Source: Ferdinandcohnia salidurans (lineage in GTDB: Bacteria > Bacillota > Bacilli > Bacillales > Bacillaceae_L). Taken from it: a stretch of DNA of 64,000 nt. The stretch lies in the NCBI RefSeq assembly GCF_042680725.1, contig NZ_JBHUEK010000020.1, positions 1 through 64,000 on the forward strand. The letters run 5' to 3'. The position numbers and the translations under genes were made by a program. Positions 1-8,273 of the stretch are shown here, in pieces; the first letter of the stretch is position 1; each line of letters opens with the position of its first letter. The notes beneath the pieces are model-generated. The model was not told the DNA's origin, did not search any database, and worked only from the letters and a program-made list of their open reading frames with translations.

Positions 1-65
1 GTATGCGATGACCCGCACGTACGGATCTGTGAGAGGCGCATGAGTAATTCATGCGCCTACTCTAT
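1..65 (+). mobile_element. 3' end of a group II intron (domains V and VI)
   Basis: The first bases resemble intron domain V (GTATGCG ... CGCACGTACGG hairpin arms). A domain VI-like hairpin follows: GCGCATGA pairs with TCATGCGC, and AGAG with CTCT around a small bulge. The bulge holds an adenine at about 59, six or so bases before the likely 3' splice site at 64-65, as expected for a lariat branch point. The ending CCTACTCTAT is like that of bacterial group IIC introns. The rest of the intron lies outside the window. The domain V loop is shorter than I expect, so it may be a decayed copy. Confidence 0.62.
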
Positions 66-80
66 TGTGAAAAAAAGTTG

Positions 81-108
81 TTGTAAAATTCTAAAATTTA
101 CATATAAT
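81..108 (+). promoter_or_regulatory. Sigma-A promoter with overlapping palindrome (candidate TetR operator)
   Basis: TTGTAA (81-86), a 16-bp spacer and a perfect TATAAT (103-108) precede the TetR gene. The inverted repeat TGTAAA-N9-TTTACA (82-87 and 97-102) covers the -35 and the spacer, where a TetR-family repressor would block RNA polymerase. Autoregulation is inferred. Confidence 0.5.
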
Positions 109-128
109 AAAACTGAGAGGTGATTCAG

Positions 129-734
129 GTGTCAGAAACAATTAAGTCTGAAGAAAAAATATTGACTCAAAAAGGGCTAGAAACAAGAGAGAAACTATTA
201 CGTGCAGCAGAGGAGGTATTTGGACAAAAGGGATATTATGAAACTTCAATTGTAAATATTTCACAAGAAGCAAACGTTGCTCAGGGTACATTTTATAATT
301 ATTTTCCCTCAAAAAAAGATATTTTTGACGAACTAATTCGACAATATAATCGTGAACTTCGTTTAGCAATAAAAGAAGAAATGAGTAAATCCAAAAATTT
401 CGAAGATGCACAAAGGAAAGGTTTCAAGGCTTTCTTTAATTGGGTAAAGAGCCGTAGAAATTTATATAGTATTGTTCAACAAGCGGTAGTGGTCGATAAA
501 GAACTTTATCGATGGTACTATGATAAACTCGCAAATGGCTTTTTAAAAAGTCTTGCTGCTGGCATCGAAGTTGGGGAATTTAAAGAAATTGATCAAGAAA
601 CGGTTGCGTATTGCTTAATGTCAATTGGTCAATTTCTTGGAATGAGATGGGTGTATTGGGAGCAACAGGATGTCCCGGAGGAGGCGTTTGAAGCAGCAAT
701 GACACTAATATTTGATGGACTTAAAAAGGGATAA
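129..734 (+). CDS. TetR/AcrR-family transcriptional regulator
   Basis: This is a 201-residue one-domain repressor. The N-terminal TetR helix-turn-helix is clear (LLRAAEEVFGQKGY, then VAQGTFYNYFPSKKDIF); the C-terminal half is the variable ligand-binding helical domain. The GTG at 129 is chosen because GAGAGGTG (115-122) lies at the right distance; the in-frame GTG at 120 overlaps that site. It is the first gene of an apparent unit with an acyl-CoA synthetase (15-bp gap) and a KASIII-like enzyme. By analogy with FadR-type regulators of Bacillus it probably senses an acyl-CoA or the imported substrate and controls this cluster. The ligand is unknown. Confidence 0.88.
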   Translation: MSETIKSEEKILTQKGLETREKLLRAAEEVFGQKGYYETSIVNISQEANVAQGTFYNYFPSKKDIFDELIRQYNRELRLAIKEEMSKSKNFEDAQRKGFKAFFNWVKSRRNLYSIVQQAVVVDKELYRWYYDKLANGFLKSLAAGIEVGEFKEIDQETVAYCLMSIGQFLGMRWVYWEQQDVPEEAFEAAMTLIFDGLKKG

Positions 735-749
735 CAAGGAGGAGACTTT

Positions 750-2231
750 ATGCAAGGCATTGCTTATTGGATTGATAAAAGAGCAGAATTACATCCAGAG
801 CGTATAGCCATAATTACAGAAAAAGAACAGATCTCCTATAAAGCTTTGAAACAAGATGTAGACAAGTTAGCTACTTTCTTAAAACAAGATCTATCTATAA
901 TGGCAGGAGAACGGATTGCGATTTTATCCAATAATAGATATGAATATATTGTTTTATTATTCGCAATTGCAAAACTAGAATGTATCGCTGTTCCTCTTAA
1001 CATTCGTTTAACGGAGAATGAGCTTTTGTACCAATTAAATGATAGTGGGACAGAGGTTCTATTTTTAGAAAATACCTTTAAAAGTACAGCTATTTCGTTA
1101 CAGAAGAAAAGTAAATTGAAAGAAATAATTTCTATTGAAAGCGTAAGGAATCTTGAAGATAGAAATAAAAACCTTTCTTTAAAGATTAATGAAAGCACTC
1201 CCTTTATCATTTGTTATACTTCGGGAACAACCGGTAAGCCAAAGGGAGCGGTTTTAACACAGGATAATATGTTTTGGAATGCCATCAATAATTGTACTGC
1301 AATCGATATCACATCAAATGACCGTTCACTTGTGTTACTTCCACTTTTTCATATTGGTGGAATTGGTTTATTTGCTTTTCCTACACTCTTTACTGGTGGG
1401 ACCATAATTTTACCTGAGGGGAAATTTAACTCGGAGAAGGCTTTATTGATGATTGAGCAGCATCAAGTGACTATTGTAATGGGTGTTCCTACAATTCATC
1501 AGGCCATTTTGCATAGTCCTTCATTTGAAAAGACAAATTTGCAATCTGTACGCTGGTTTTATAACGGTGGTGCACCATGTCCTCATGAACTAATTCAGGC
1601 TTTTTTTGAAAAAGGGTTACTGTTTGGTCAAGGATTTGGGATGACTGAAACATCACCGACATTATTTATGCTTTCCAAAGAGGACGCTAAACGGAAAATT
1701 GGGTCTATTGGAAAGCCTGTTATGTTTTGTGATTATAAATTAATAGATTCAAAGGGAGCTATTGTTAAAAGGGGGGATATTGGAGAACTCATTGTCCGTG
1801 GTCCAAATGTAATGAAAGAATACTGGAATAAACCAGAAGCAACAGGTGAAACTCTTCGGGATGGCTGGCTATACACAGGAGATTTAGCAAGGGTTGATGA
1901 AGAGGGATTTTTATATATAGTGGGAAGGAAAAAAGAAATGATTATTTCCGGTGGAGAAAACATTTACCCATTGGAACTTGAACAAATAATTGGTCAGTTA
2001 GCAGATGTTGTAGAGGTAGCAGTAGTAGGAGTTGTTGATGCAAAATGGGGAGAAACTCCAGTAGCCTTTGTTGTAAAAAAGAAAGAGAGTTTACTAACAG
2101 AAGAGGAAATTATTGAATATTGTAAACTGTTTTTGGCAAGATACAAGATTCCTCAAAAAATAGAGTTTATCGAAAAACTACCAAGGAATGCGACAGGTAA
2201 AATTCAGAAGAACCAGCTAGTTAATTCATAA
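750..2231 (+). CDS. Acyl-CoA synthetase (AMP-forming), first copy
   Basis: A 493-residue ANL-superfamily enzyme that joins a carboxylic acid to CoA through an acyl-adenylate. Visible motifs are the P-loop YTSGTTGKPKG (about 156-166), GFGMTETSP, GWLYTGDLARVDEEG, the hinge GRKKEMIISGGENIYP, and the C-terminal LPRNATGKIQK carrying the catalytic lysine. The length fits FadD/MenE-like medium- or short-chain ligases. GGAGGA precedes the ATG. It lies between the TetR gene and a KASIII-like gene and has a paralogue at 11054-12556. Substrate chain length or aromaticity cannot be read from the sequence. Being beside a HAAT importer, it probably activates the imported acid. Confidence 0.9.
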   Translation: MQGIAYWIDKRAELHPERIAIITEKEQISYKALKQDVDKLATFLKQDLSIMAGERIAILSNNRYEYIVLLFAIAKLECIAVPLNIRLTENELLYQLNDSGTEVLFLENTFKSTAISLQKKSKLKEIISIESVRNLEDRNKNLSLKINESTPFIICYTSGTTGKPKGAVLTQDNMFWNAINNCTAIDITSNDRSLVLLPLFHIGGIGLFAFPTLFTGGTIILPEGKFNSEKALLMIEQHQVTIVMGVPTIHQAILHSPSFEKTNLQSVRWFYNGGAPCPHELIQAFFEKGLLFGQGFGMTETSPTLFMLSKEDAKRKIGSIGKPVMFCDYKLIDSKGAIVKRGDIGELIVRGPNVMKEYWNKPEATGETLRDGWLYTGDLARVDEEGFLYIVGRKKEMIISGGENIYPLELEQIIGQLADVVEVAVVGVVDAKWGETPVAFVVKKKESLLTEEEIIEYCKLFLARYKIPQKIEFIEKLPRNATGKIQKNQLVNS

Positions 2232-2292
2232 AAAAGGAACTTGTATTCACTGGGGCAGCATTTAAGATGGCTCCATCAGAAGGGGGATTAGT

Positions 2293-3300
2293 ATGATAAA
2301 TGTTGGAATTGAAGCTACAAGTGTATATTTTCCAAAAGGTATTGAAACAGCAGAGGAATTGTCTAAAAAAACCGGAATTCCTGAACAGGTTATCATTGAG
2401 AAATTCGGGTTGTATCAAAAGCATGTTTCCGACGATACAATGCAGGCTACTGACCTTGGAATTGAGGCTGCAAAGCAACTACTTACTAAAATAGATCCTT
2501 TATCAATTGATGTTGTTATCTATTTTGGTAGTCCACATAAGGATTATTTAGTCTGGTCGTGTGCTCCAAAACTTCAATTTGAATTAGGAACGAAAAACGC
2601 ATATGCATTTGAATTAATGAATGTGAGCTCTTGTTTTCCAATTGCTTTAAAAGTGGCCAAGGATATGCTTACATCTGACAAAACTATAGAAAACATTTTA
2701 CTAGTTGGAGGTTGTAAGGAATCACAGATCATTGATTACGAAAACCCTCGTTCCAGGTTTATGTTTAATTTTGGTGATGGTGGGACAGCTGTACTCGTTA
2801 AGAAAAATTCCACTTTAAGTGAAATTCTGGAAAGCTCGATAATCACCGATGGTTCATTTTATGAAGATGTTCGGGTACCTGCTGGAGGTTCAAAGCTTTT
2901 CCCAAGCATTGAAACCGTAGTAAATAGGCAACATTTTATCGATGTACATAATCCATCCAGGATGAAGGAGAGACTTGACCCTGTATCCATTCCCAATTTC
3001 GAAAAAGTGATTCGAAATTCATTGCAGAAAAGCGGCTATTCACCTCAAGATATTAAAGTTCTTCTACCACTACATACGAAACGCTCCATGTTTAGAGAAC
3101 TACTTCAAACATTACAAATACCAGAAGAAAACACAATATATTTAGATCATCATGGACATATGTCGGCACTTGACCCGTGTATAGGCCTTCATTTTGCTAA
3201 TGAGCAAGGGAAATTATCTGAAGGGGACATTGCGGTTGCAGTAAGTGCCGGAACAGGTTATACATGGGCTGCTACTGTTATTCAATGGAAGGGTGTATGA
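2293..3300 (+). CDS. KASIII-like (thiolase-fold) acyltransferase/condensing enzyme A
   Basis: A 335-residue protein of the 3-oxoacyl-ACP synthase III/HMG-CoA synthase superfamily. The nucleophile Cys lies in NVSSCFPIALKVA (C114) and the His in LLPLHTKRS (H261). Where FabH has Asn (GNTSAAS) this protein has GHMSALD, so the third residue is His289, giving Cys-His-His as in KASI/II. ENPRSRFMFNFGDGG is the glycine-rich turn before the second half of the fold. A paralogue at 8274 shares the change. It probably condenses, transfers or cleaves acyl-CoA; being with CoA ligases it is unlikely to be the housekeeping FabH. AAGGGGG precedes the ATG. Confidence 0.82.
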   Translation: MINVGIEATSVYFPKGIETAEELSKKTGIPEQVIIEKFGLYQKHVSDDTMQATDLGIEAAKQLLTKIDPLSIDVVIYFGSPHKDYLVWSCAPKLQFELGTKNAYAFELMNVSSCFPIALKVAKDMLTSDKTIENILLVGGCKESQIIDYENPRSRFMFNFGDGGTAVLVKKNSTLSEILESSIITDGSFYEDVRVPAGGSKLFPSIETVVNRQHFIDVHNPSRMKERLDPVSIPNFEKVIRNSLQKSGYSPQDIKVLLPLHTKRSMFRELLQTLQIPEENTIYLDHHGHMSALDPCIGLHFANEQGKLSEGDIAVAVSAGTGYTWAATVIQWKGV

Positions 3301-3310
3301 AAAATTGATT

Positions 3311-3344
3311 TTGTAACTCAGTTGTAACTATCCTCAAGTACGAT
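3311..3344 (+). promoter_or_regulatory. Putative activator-dependent promoter of the ABC importer genes
   Basis: A direct repeat TTGTAACT (3311-3318 and 3322-3329, 11-bp phase) ends exactly 17 bp geometry upstream of TACGAT (3339-3344), a possible -10. No good -35 exists; the repeat covers that place. The same layout, repeat to -10, occurs at 10984-11017. This suggests one activator binding the same face of the helix at both promoters. Confidence 0.4.
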
Positions 3345-3391
3345 GAATGCAAAGGTTTCACAGTTTCAACGAACATAAGGGGGAAGGAAAA

Positions 3392-4645
3392 ATGAAGAAT
3401 TTCTCATTTCGTAAAATGCTTTTTTTAAGCATGCTTGCCATGCTAATGGTGATTGCTGCAGCATGTAGCTCAGGATCATCAACTACAGAAGAAAAGAAGC
3501 CAAGCTCAGGTGATTCAGACAAACCAGCAGAAGAATCAAAGGATCCAATCAAAATTGGTGTGCTTGCTTCATTAAGTGGTGGGCTTGAATCCTACGGCAA
3601 GCAATCAACACAAGGATTTGAACTCGGCCTCGAGTACGCAACAGACGGAACAATGGAAGTAAATGGTCAAAAAATCGAATTCTTTGTAGAGGATACTGAG
3701 ACAAAACCAGAAGTTGCCATTCAAAAAGCAACAAAATTGATTGAAGAAGACGGAGTTGACTTCTTAGTTGGATCATCAAGTTCTGCAGATACATTAGCAG
3801 TTCTTCCATTAGCAGAAGAATATGAAAAGATTATGATTGTTGAACCAGCTGCAGCAGACAGTATAACAGGTGCAGACTGGAACGAGTATATATTTAGAAC
3901 AGCCCGTAATTCATCACAGGATGCGGTTGCAGGTGCGGCAGCAATTGCAAAAGAAGGGGTTAAAATTGCAACCCTTGCACCGGATTATGCTTTCGGTCGA
4001 GATGGAGTTGCAGCCTTTAAGGAAGCCGCTGAAGATTTAGGTGCTGAGATTATCCACGAAGAATATGCAGATCCTGCAGCAACTGACTTTACTTCAAATA
4101 TCCAAAAGATTATTGAAGCAAAGCCTGATTATTTATTTGTTGTGTGGGCAGGTGCAAATTCACCTTGGAACCAAATTGCAGATATGAAGGTCCAAGAAAA
4201 TGGTATTAAAATTTCCACAGGTGCCCCAGATATCCCAGCACTTGCAACAATGGATGCGTTAGTTGGAATGGAAGGATTCACCGTTTACTATCATCAGCTT
4301 CCTAAAAATGAGATTAACGATTGGTTAGTTGAAAAACACAAAGAAAAGTTCAATGGTGAGGTTCCTGACCTATTTACTCCAGGAGGAATGACGGCTGCCT
4401 TAGCAATTGTGGAAGCGATTAAGAAGACAGATGGCGATACGAATGCTGATAAACTAATTGAAGCAATGGAAGGAATGAGCTTTGAAACACCGAAAGGAAA
4501 AATGACATTCCGTGAAGAAGATCACCAAGCTCTTCAAACTTTATATGCGATTCGCCTGGAAAAGGTTGATGGTGTGGATTATCCAGTTCCAGTCTTAATG
4601 AGAGAGTTAAGCCCTGAGGAAACAGCTCCACCAGTTCGCAATTAA
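3392..4645 (+). CDS. HAAT-family ABC transporter substrate-binding lipoprotein
   Basis: A 417-residue extracellular receptor (Peripla_BP_6, LivJ/LivK type). It has a lipoprotein signal peptide with lipobox AAAC (C25), then a Ser/Glu/Lys-rich linker, then the binding domain starting KIGVLASLSGGLESYG, which is the usual family opening, and later FLVGSSSSADTLAVLP. The ATG at 3392 follows GGGGGAAGG; an earlier in-frame start would spoil the signal peptide. It heads the importer genes livG-F-H-M. The family includes receptors for branched-chain amino acids, amides, urea and aromatic acids; the neighbouring acyl-CoA synthetases argue for a carboxylic acid rather than leucine. Confidence 0.9.
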   Translation: MKNFSFRKMLFLSMLAMLMVIAAACSSGSSTTEEKKPSSGDSDKPAEESKDPIKIGVLASLSGGLESYGKQSTQGFELGLEYATDGTMEVNGQKIEFFVEDTETKPEVAIQKATKLIEEDGVDFLVGSSSSADTLAVLPLAEEYEKIMIVEPAAADSITGADWNEYIFRTARNSSQDAVAGAAAIAKEGVKIATLAPDYAFGRDGVAAFKEAAEDLGAEIIHEEYADPAATDFTSNIQKIIEAKPDYLFVVWAGANSPWNQIADMKVQENGIKISTGAPDIPALATMDALVGMEGFTVYYHQLPKNEINDWLVEKHKEKFNGEVPDLFTPGGMTAALAIVEAIKKTDGDTNADKLIEAMEGMSFETPKGKMTFREEDHQALQTLYAIRLEKVDGVDYPVPVLMRELSPEETAPPVRN

Positions 4646-4655
4646 TTTGATCTAT

Positions 4656-4690
4656 AAGCTTCGGTAGGAATGCTACCGAAGCTTACTTTT
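4656..4690 (+). terminator. Hairpin between receptor gene and ABC ATPase gene
   Basis: Perfect 12-bp stem AAGCTTCGGTAG/CTACCGAAGCTT with a 5-base loop, followed by ACTTTTTAG. It lies inside the importer operon, so it probably acts as a partial terminator or mRNA stabiliser that makes more receptor than membrane complex. Confidence 0.75.
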
Positions 4691-4712
4691 TAGAAAAAAG
4701 AGGTGAAAATAC

Positions 4713-5480
4713 GTGATGAATATTATCGAAACGAAAAACCTGACAATCGCTTTTGGAGGGCATGTAGCTGTTGATAATGTGAATTTTTCAGTTCCTCCGA
4801 ACCACTTCAAATCAATTATTGGCCCCAATGGTGCCGGCAAAACAACTTTTTTCAATTTATTAAGTGGTCAGCTTACACCGACTGCTGGCCAAGTTTTCTT
4901 ACAGGGAGAAGATATTACAAAATTATCTCCAACAGCACGTACACGTAAAGGAATCGGTCGATCCTTTCAAATAACAAATGTTTTTCCTAATCTGACGGTT
5001 CTAGAAAACGTACGTTTAGCCGTTCAATCGGAATCTGGTGTTCGCTACCAAATGTTTAAGCATTTCCGTAAATATCGACAATTCGAAGAAAAGGCATTAC
5101 AGATTTTATCGCTTGTTCTTCTTGATAATAAAGCTGATGCAATCGCTAAAAACCTTGCACATGGTGAAAAACGCAAGTTAGAAATAGCCATGTTGTTGGC
5201 ATTGGAGACTGAGGTACTGTTATTAGATGAACCAACAGCTGGAATGTCACTTGAAGAGGTTCCTGCAATCCTAGAGGTCATTAAAACAATTAAGGAGGAA
5301 GGCAATCGCACCATCATTTTGATTGAACACAAAATGGATATGATTCTTGATCTTTCTGATAGTGTGATGGTCTTATTTAACGGCAGATTGCTTGCTGATG
5401 GAACACCGGAAGAAATCATGAACAATGAAACAGTTCAATCAGCGTATTTAGGAGGTTTGTACGATGACACTGCATCTTAA
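4713..5480 (+). CDS. livG: HAAT ABC transporter ATP-binding protein LivG
   Basis: A 255-residue ATPase that drives import, working with LivF. Walker A is GPNGAGKTT, the Q-loop region follows, the signature is degenerate (LAHGEKRKLEIA, typical of LivG), Walker B is VLLLDEPTAGM, and the switch is IEHKMD. AAAGAGGTG lies 8 bases before the GTG at 4713; an ATG follows at 4716. It overlaps livF by 17 bases, so the two are probably translationally coupled. Confidence 0.93.
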   Translation: MMNIIETKNLTIAFGGHVAVDNVNFSVPPNHFKSIIGPNGAGKTTFFNLLSGQLTPTAGQVFLQGEDITKLSPTARTRKGIGRSFQITNVFPNLTVLENVRLAVQSESGVRYQMFKHFRKYRQFEEKALQILSLVLLDNKADAIAKNLAHGEKRKLEIAMLLALETEVLLLDEPTAGMSLEEVPAILEVIKTIKEEGNRTIILIEHKMDMILDLSDSVMVLFNGRLLADGTPEEIMNNETVQSAYLGGLYDDTAS

Positions 5481-6171
5481 GGTTGAGGGAATAGAAACCT
5501 ATATAGATCAATTTCATATACTTCAAGGCGTTTCATTTGAGGCTAAAAAAGGAGAGGTTACCGTACTATTAGGCAGAAATGGTGCCGGCAAAACAACTAC
5601 CTTAAGGTCGATTATGGGCCTTAATCCACCGGCTAAAGGAAAAATCGAATTTAATGGTGAGAACATTTCAGGTCTACCAACCTACCATATTGCCACAAAA
5701 GGCATTGGCTATGTCCCTGAGGATCAAGGGATATTCGGAGAGTTGACTGTAGAAGAAAATATGAAAGTTGCAATCAAAAAGGAAAACGATGAAACGAAGG
5801 AACGTCTAGATTATATTTTGAATCTGTTTCCAGATTTGAAGAAGTTCTGGAAAAGAAAGGGCGGAAACCTCAGTGGTGGACAAAAACAAATGCTCTCAAT
5901 TGCCAGAGCATATGTCAATAACAATGACTTATTGCTCATTGACGAACCAAGTAAGGGACTAGCACCAATTGTTGTTGAAAAAGTAATGGAATCCATTCAA
6001 GAAATGAAGTCAAAAACGACAATTGTGCTCGTGGAGCAAAACTTTATCATGGCAAGTACGATCGGAGACCGCTTCTACATTATTGACGATGGAAGAACCG
6101 TACATCGTGGTGAAATGAAGGAGTTAAAAGAAAATGAACAACTCCGTAGACAATATCTAGGAATTGCTTAG
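5464..6171 (+). CDS. livF: HAAT ABC transporter ATP-binding protein LivF
   Basis: A 235-residue second ATPase of the importer. Walker A is GRNGAGKTT, the signature LSGGQKQMLSIARA, Walker B LLLIDEPSKGLAP, and the switch LVEQNF, all typical of LivF. TAGGAGG precedes the ATG. The start lies inside the end of livG. Together with LivG it forms the nucleotide-binding pair beneath the LivH and LivM permeases. Confidence 0.93.
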   Translation: MTLHLKVEGIETYIDQFHILQGVSFEAKKGEVTVLLGRNGAGKTTTLRSIMGLNPPAKGKIEFNGENISGLPTYHIATKGIGYVPEDQGIFGELTVEENMKVAIKKENDETKERLDYILNLFPDLKKFWKRKGGNLSGGQKQMLSIARAYVNNNDLLLIDEPSKGLAPIVVEKVMESIQEMKSKTTIVLVEQNFIMASTIGDRFYIIDDGRTVHRGEMKELKENEQLRRQYLGIA

Positions 6172-6202
6172 TAGGACTCATGGGTGAAAGGAGGAAAAAT
6201 TT

Positions 6203-7063
6203 GTGGAAGCAATCATCAATTTAACAATTAACGGCCTTGCTACAGGTATGTTAGTTTTCCTACTTGCGGCAGGGTTAACCTTGATTTTTGGTCTTATGGA
6301 TGTCCTAAACTTTGCACATGGAGGTTTGTTTGCCTGGGGAGCATATGCAGGAGTTTGGTCATATGGGCAAACTGGAAGCTTTGTAGCCGGAATTGTGACT
6401 GCCCTGATTACAGGCCTTATTTTAGGTTTACTTATGGAAAAATTCATTGTTACTCCTGTATATGGAAATCATGTTCAGCAAATTTTGATTACGCTAGGGG
6501 TTATGATCGTTCTTTCTGAAATGTTAAAGGTCGTTTGGGGACCGAACCAATTGAGTGCGAAAACCCCTGAATATTTAAGCGGGAGCTGGGAGTTTGGCGG
6601 GGTTATTTTAATCAAATACCGCTTGTTTATCATATTGGTTGGATTTCTAGTTTTCTTCCTCATTTACTATATCCTTAAAAATACAAAAATCGGATTAATT
6701 GTTCGTGCCGGTGTAATAAACAAAGAAATGGTTCAATCACTTGGAATCAATATTAAAAGGATTTTTATGCTTGTCTTTATGGTAGGTGCAGCTATGGCAG
6801 CACTTGGTGGTGTATTACTAGGACCATATTCCGGTCAAATTTATGCAGAGATGGGAATGGAATTTGCAATACTCGCATTTATTGTCGTTGTTATTGGTGG
6901 TATGGGAAGTATTACAGGCTCCCTGTTTGCAGCAATCCTAGTAGGATTATCGGGATCCTTCATGGCCTACTATGTCCCAGAATTATCACTAGCAGTTAAT
7001 ATGCTTCTAATGGCTGTTGTATTAATTTTTAGACCACAGGGATTATTCGGTGCAAAGGGGTGA
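6203..7063 (+). CDS. livH: HAAT ABC transporter permease LivH
   Basis: A 286-residue integral membrane protein with about eight hydrophobic segments. The family motif GLTLIFGLMDVLNFAHG is near the N-terminus, and VIGGMGSITGSLFAAILVG near the C-terminus. GAAAGGAGG precedes the GTG at 6203. It forms the translocation channel with LivM, whose gene starts 5 bp downstream. Confidence 0.92.
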   Translation: MEAIINLTINGLATGMLVFLLAAGLTLIFGLMDVLNFAHGGLFAWGAYAGVWSYGQTGSFVAGIVTALITGLILGLLMEKFIVTPVYGNHVQQILITLGVMIVLSEMLKVVWGPNQLSAKTPEYLSGSWEFGGVILIKYRLFIILVGFLVFFLIYYILKNTKIGLIVRAGVINKEMVQSLGINIKRIFMLVFMVGAAMAALGGVLLGPYSGQIYAEMGMEFAILAFIVVVIGGMGSITGSLFAAILVGLSGSFMAYYVPELSLAVNMLLMAVVLIFRPQGLFGAKG

Positions 7064-7067
7064 GGAA

Positions 7068-8075
7068 ATGAAGCTTCTTACTGGTTCTTCAAAAGCTAAT
7101 ATTATCTACATTGCAGCAGCTGTGTTCCTTCTATGCTATCCATTTATCAATGATACTAGAAGTATATTAATTTTATTTACACAAATTTTTATTTTTGCTG
7201 TCTTTGCAATGAGCTATGATATCTTACTAGGTTTTACAGGGATTGTTTCATTCGGGCATGCCATGTTTTTTGGAATAGGTGCCTATTCTACAGGAGTTCT
7301 TTTAGATCGCTTTGAACCAACAGTTCCTATATTTCTACTATCGATTATTGTTGGAATGATTCTGGCAGCCATTTTAAGTTATGTTGTCGGTTTACTCTCA
7401 TTAAGGTTAAAGAGTCACTTTTATGCGATGCTGACGTTGGCGTTCTCAGGATTGTTTTTAGTAGCAGCAGAAAAATGGAGGTCGTTGACAAGGGGGAATG
7501 ACGGATTTACTTTTCGCATCCCGGATGTCTTTAAAGATCGGATGACTCTATATTTTATTACATTAATTCTTATGATTTTTGTTTTTTTAGTGTTAAAGAG
7601 ATTTACAGAATCTCCTCTAGGGAGAGTTCTTCAAGCTATCCGAGAAAATGAGCCACGGACAGAATCACTAGGCTACAATGTGATTCATTATAAAATCATT
7701 GCAAGTATTGTGGCTGGTGTTATCGCAAGTGTTTCTGGTTCGATGTATGTTCTTACACTACGTTTTGTAAATACTTCAGTATTCGCGCTCGATGTGACAC
7801 TGGATGCTCTTCTCATGACGATTATTGGTGGAGTAGGGACACTTGTTGGAGCCATCATTGGAGCGGGACTAATTGAATTTGCACACCATTGGCTAACTGG
7901 ACTTGCAAAGGTTCATTGGATTTTTGAACGATGGATGATCTTCTTTGGCATTTTATATATTTTAGCCGTTATGTTCTTCCCAATGGGAATCGTCGGAACT
8001 GTAAAGTCATGGTTTTATAAAAGAAAAGGTAGTAATAAAACGAAAGACGTCGATAAAGAAAAAATAGCTGGCTAA
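7068..8075 (+). CDS. livM: HAAT ABC transporter permease LivM
   Basis: A 335-residue multi-spanning permease. The motif GFTGIVSFGHAMFFGIGAY is typical of LivM, as is TIIGGVGTLVGAIIGA near the end. The C-terminus is lysine-rich and cytoplasmic. The ATG at 7068 is chosen because GGGGTGAGG precedes it and the upstream in-frame start lies inside livH. It completes a full five-part importer (receptor, LivG, F, H, M). Confidence 0.92.
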   Translation: MKLLTGSSKANIIYIAAAVFLLCYPFINDTRSILILFTQIFIFAVFAMSYDILLGFTGIVSFGHAMFFGIGAYSTGVLLDRFEPTVPIFLLSIIVGMILAAILSYVVGLLSLRLKSHFYAMLTLAFSGLFLVAAEKWRSLTRGNDGFTFRIPDVFKDRMTLYFITLILMIFVFLVLKRFTESPLGRVLQAIRENEPRTESLGYNVIHYKIIASIVAGVIASVSGSMYVLTLRFVNTSVFALDVTLDALLMTIIGGVGTLVGAIIGAGLIEFAHHWLTGLAKVHWIFERWMIFFGILYILAVMFFPMGIVGTVKSWFYKRKGSNKTKDVDKEKIAG

Positions 8076-8087
8076 GGAGAGAGGGTC

Positions 8088-8267
8088 ATGAATGATAATC
8101 AAACCATAACTTCATTCGTTGTCCGTTGTGCCTTAATTCATGTTGATAGTGAGACAATGAAAAAGCAGTGGCGGATAAAGGTAAGCCATGTTCAAGGGGA
8201 AGATGAAGTAATTGTTACCGATTTAGATGATGCTGTTCAGTACATGAAACGTGTAATAGAGGAGTGA
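8088..8267 (+). CDS. Small protein of unknown function (59 aa) in the acyl/HAAT operon
   Basis: An ORF of 59 codons after AAGGAGAGAGGG, 12 bp past livM and just before the second KASIII-like gene. The product starts MNDNQTITSFVVRCALIHV and ends in a charged helix (DDAVQYMKRVIEE). It has no signal peptide or membrane segment. The first half is predicted strand-rich (FVVRCALIHV, WRIKVSHVQG), the end helical, which could be a small alpha/beta domain. I do not recognise a family. Good ribosome binding site and tight packing support a real gene. It may be an accessory subunit of the KASIII-like pair; that is a guess. Confidence 0.7.
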   Translation: MNDNQTITSFVVRCALIHVDSETMKKQWRIKVSHVQGEDEVIVTDLDDAVQYMKRVIEE

Positions 8268-8273
8268 CTCACA

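Noticed and set aside
3301..3391. FadR-type operator upstream of the receptor gene
   Set aside because: The repeats there are direct, not palindromic, and do not fit the Bacillus FadR box.
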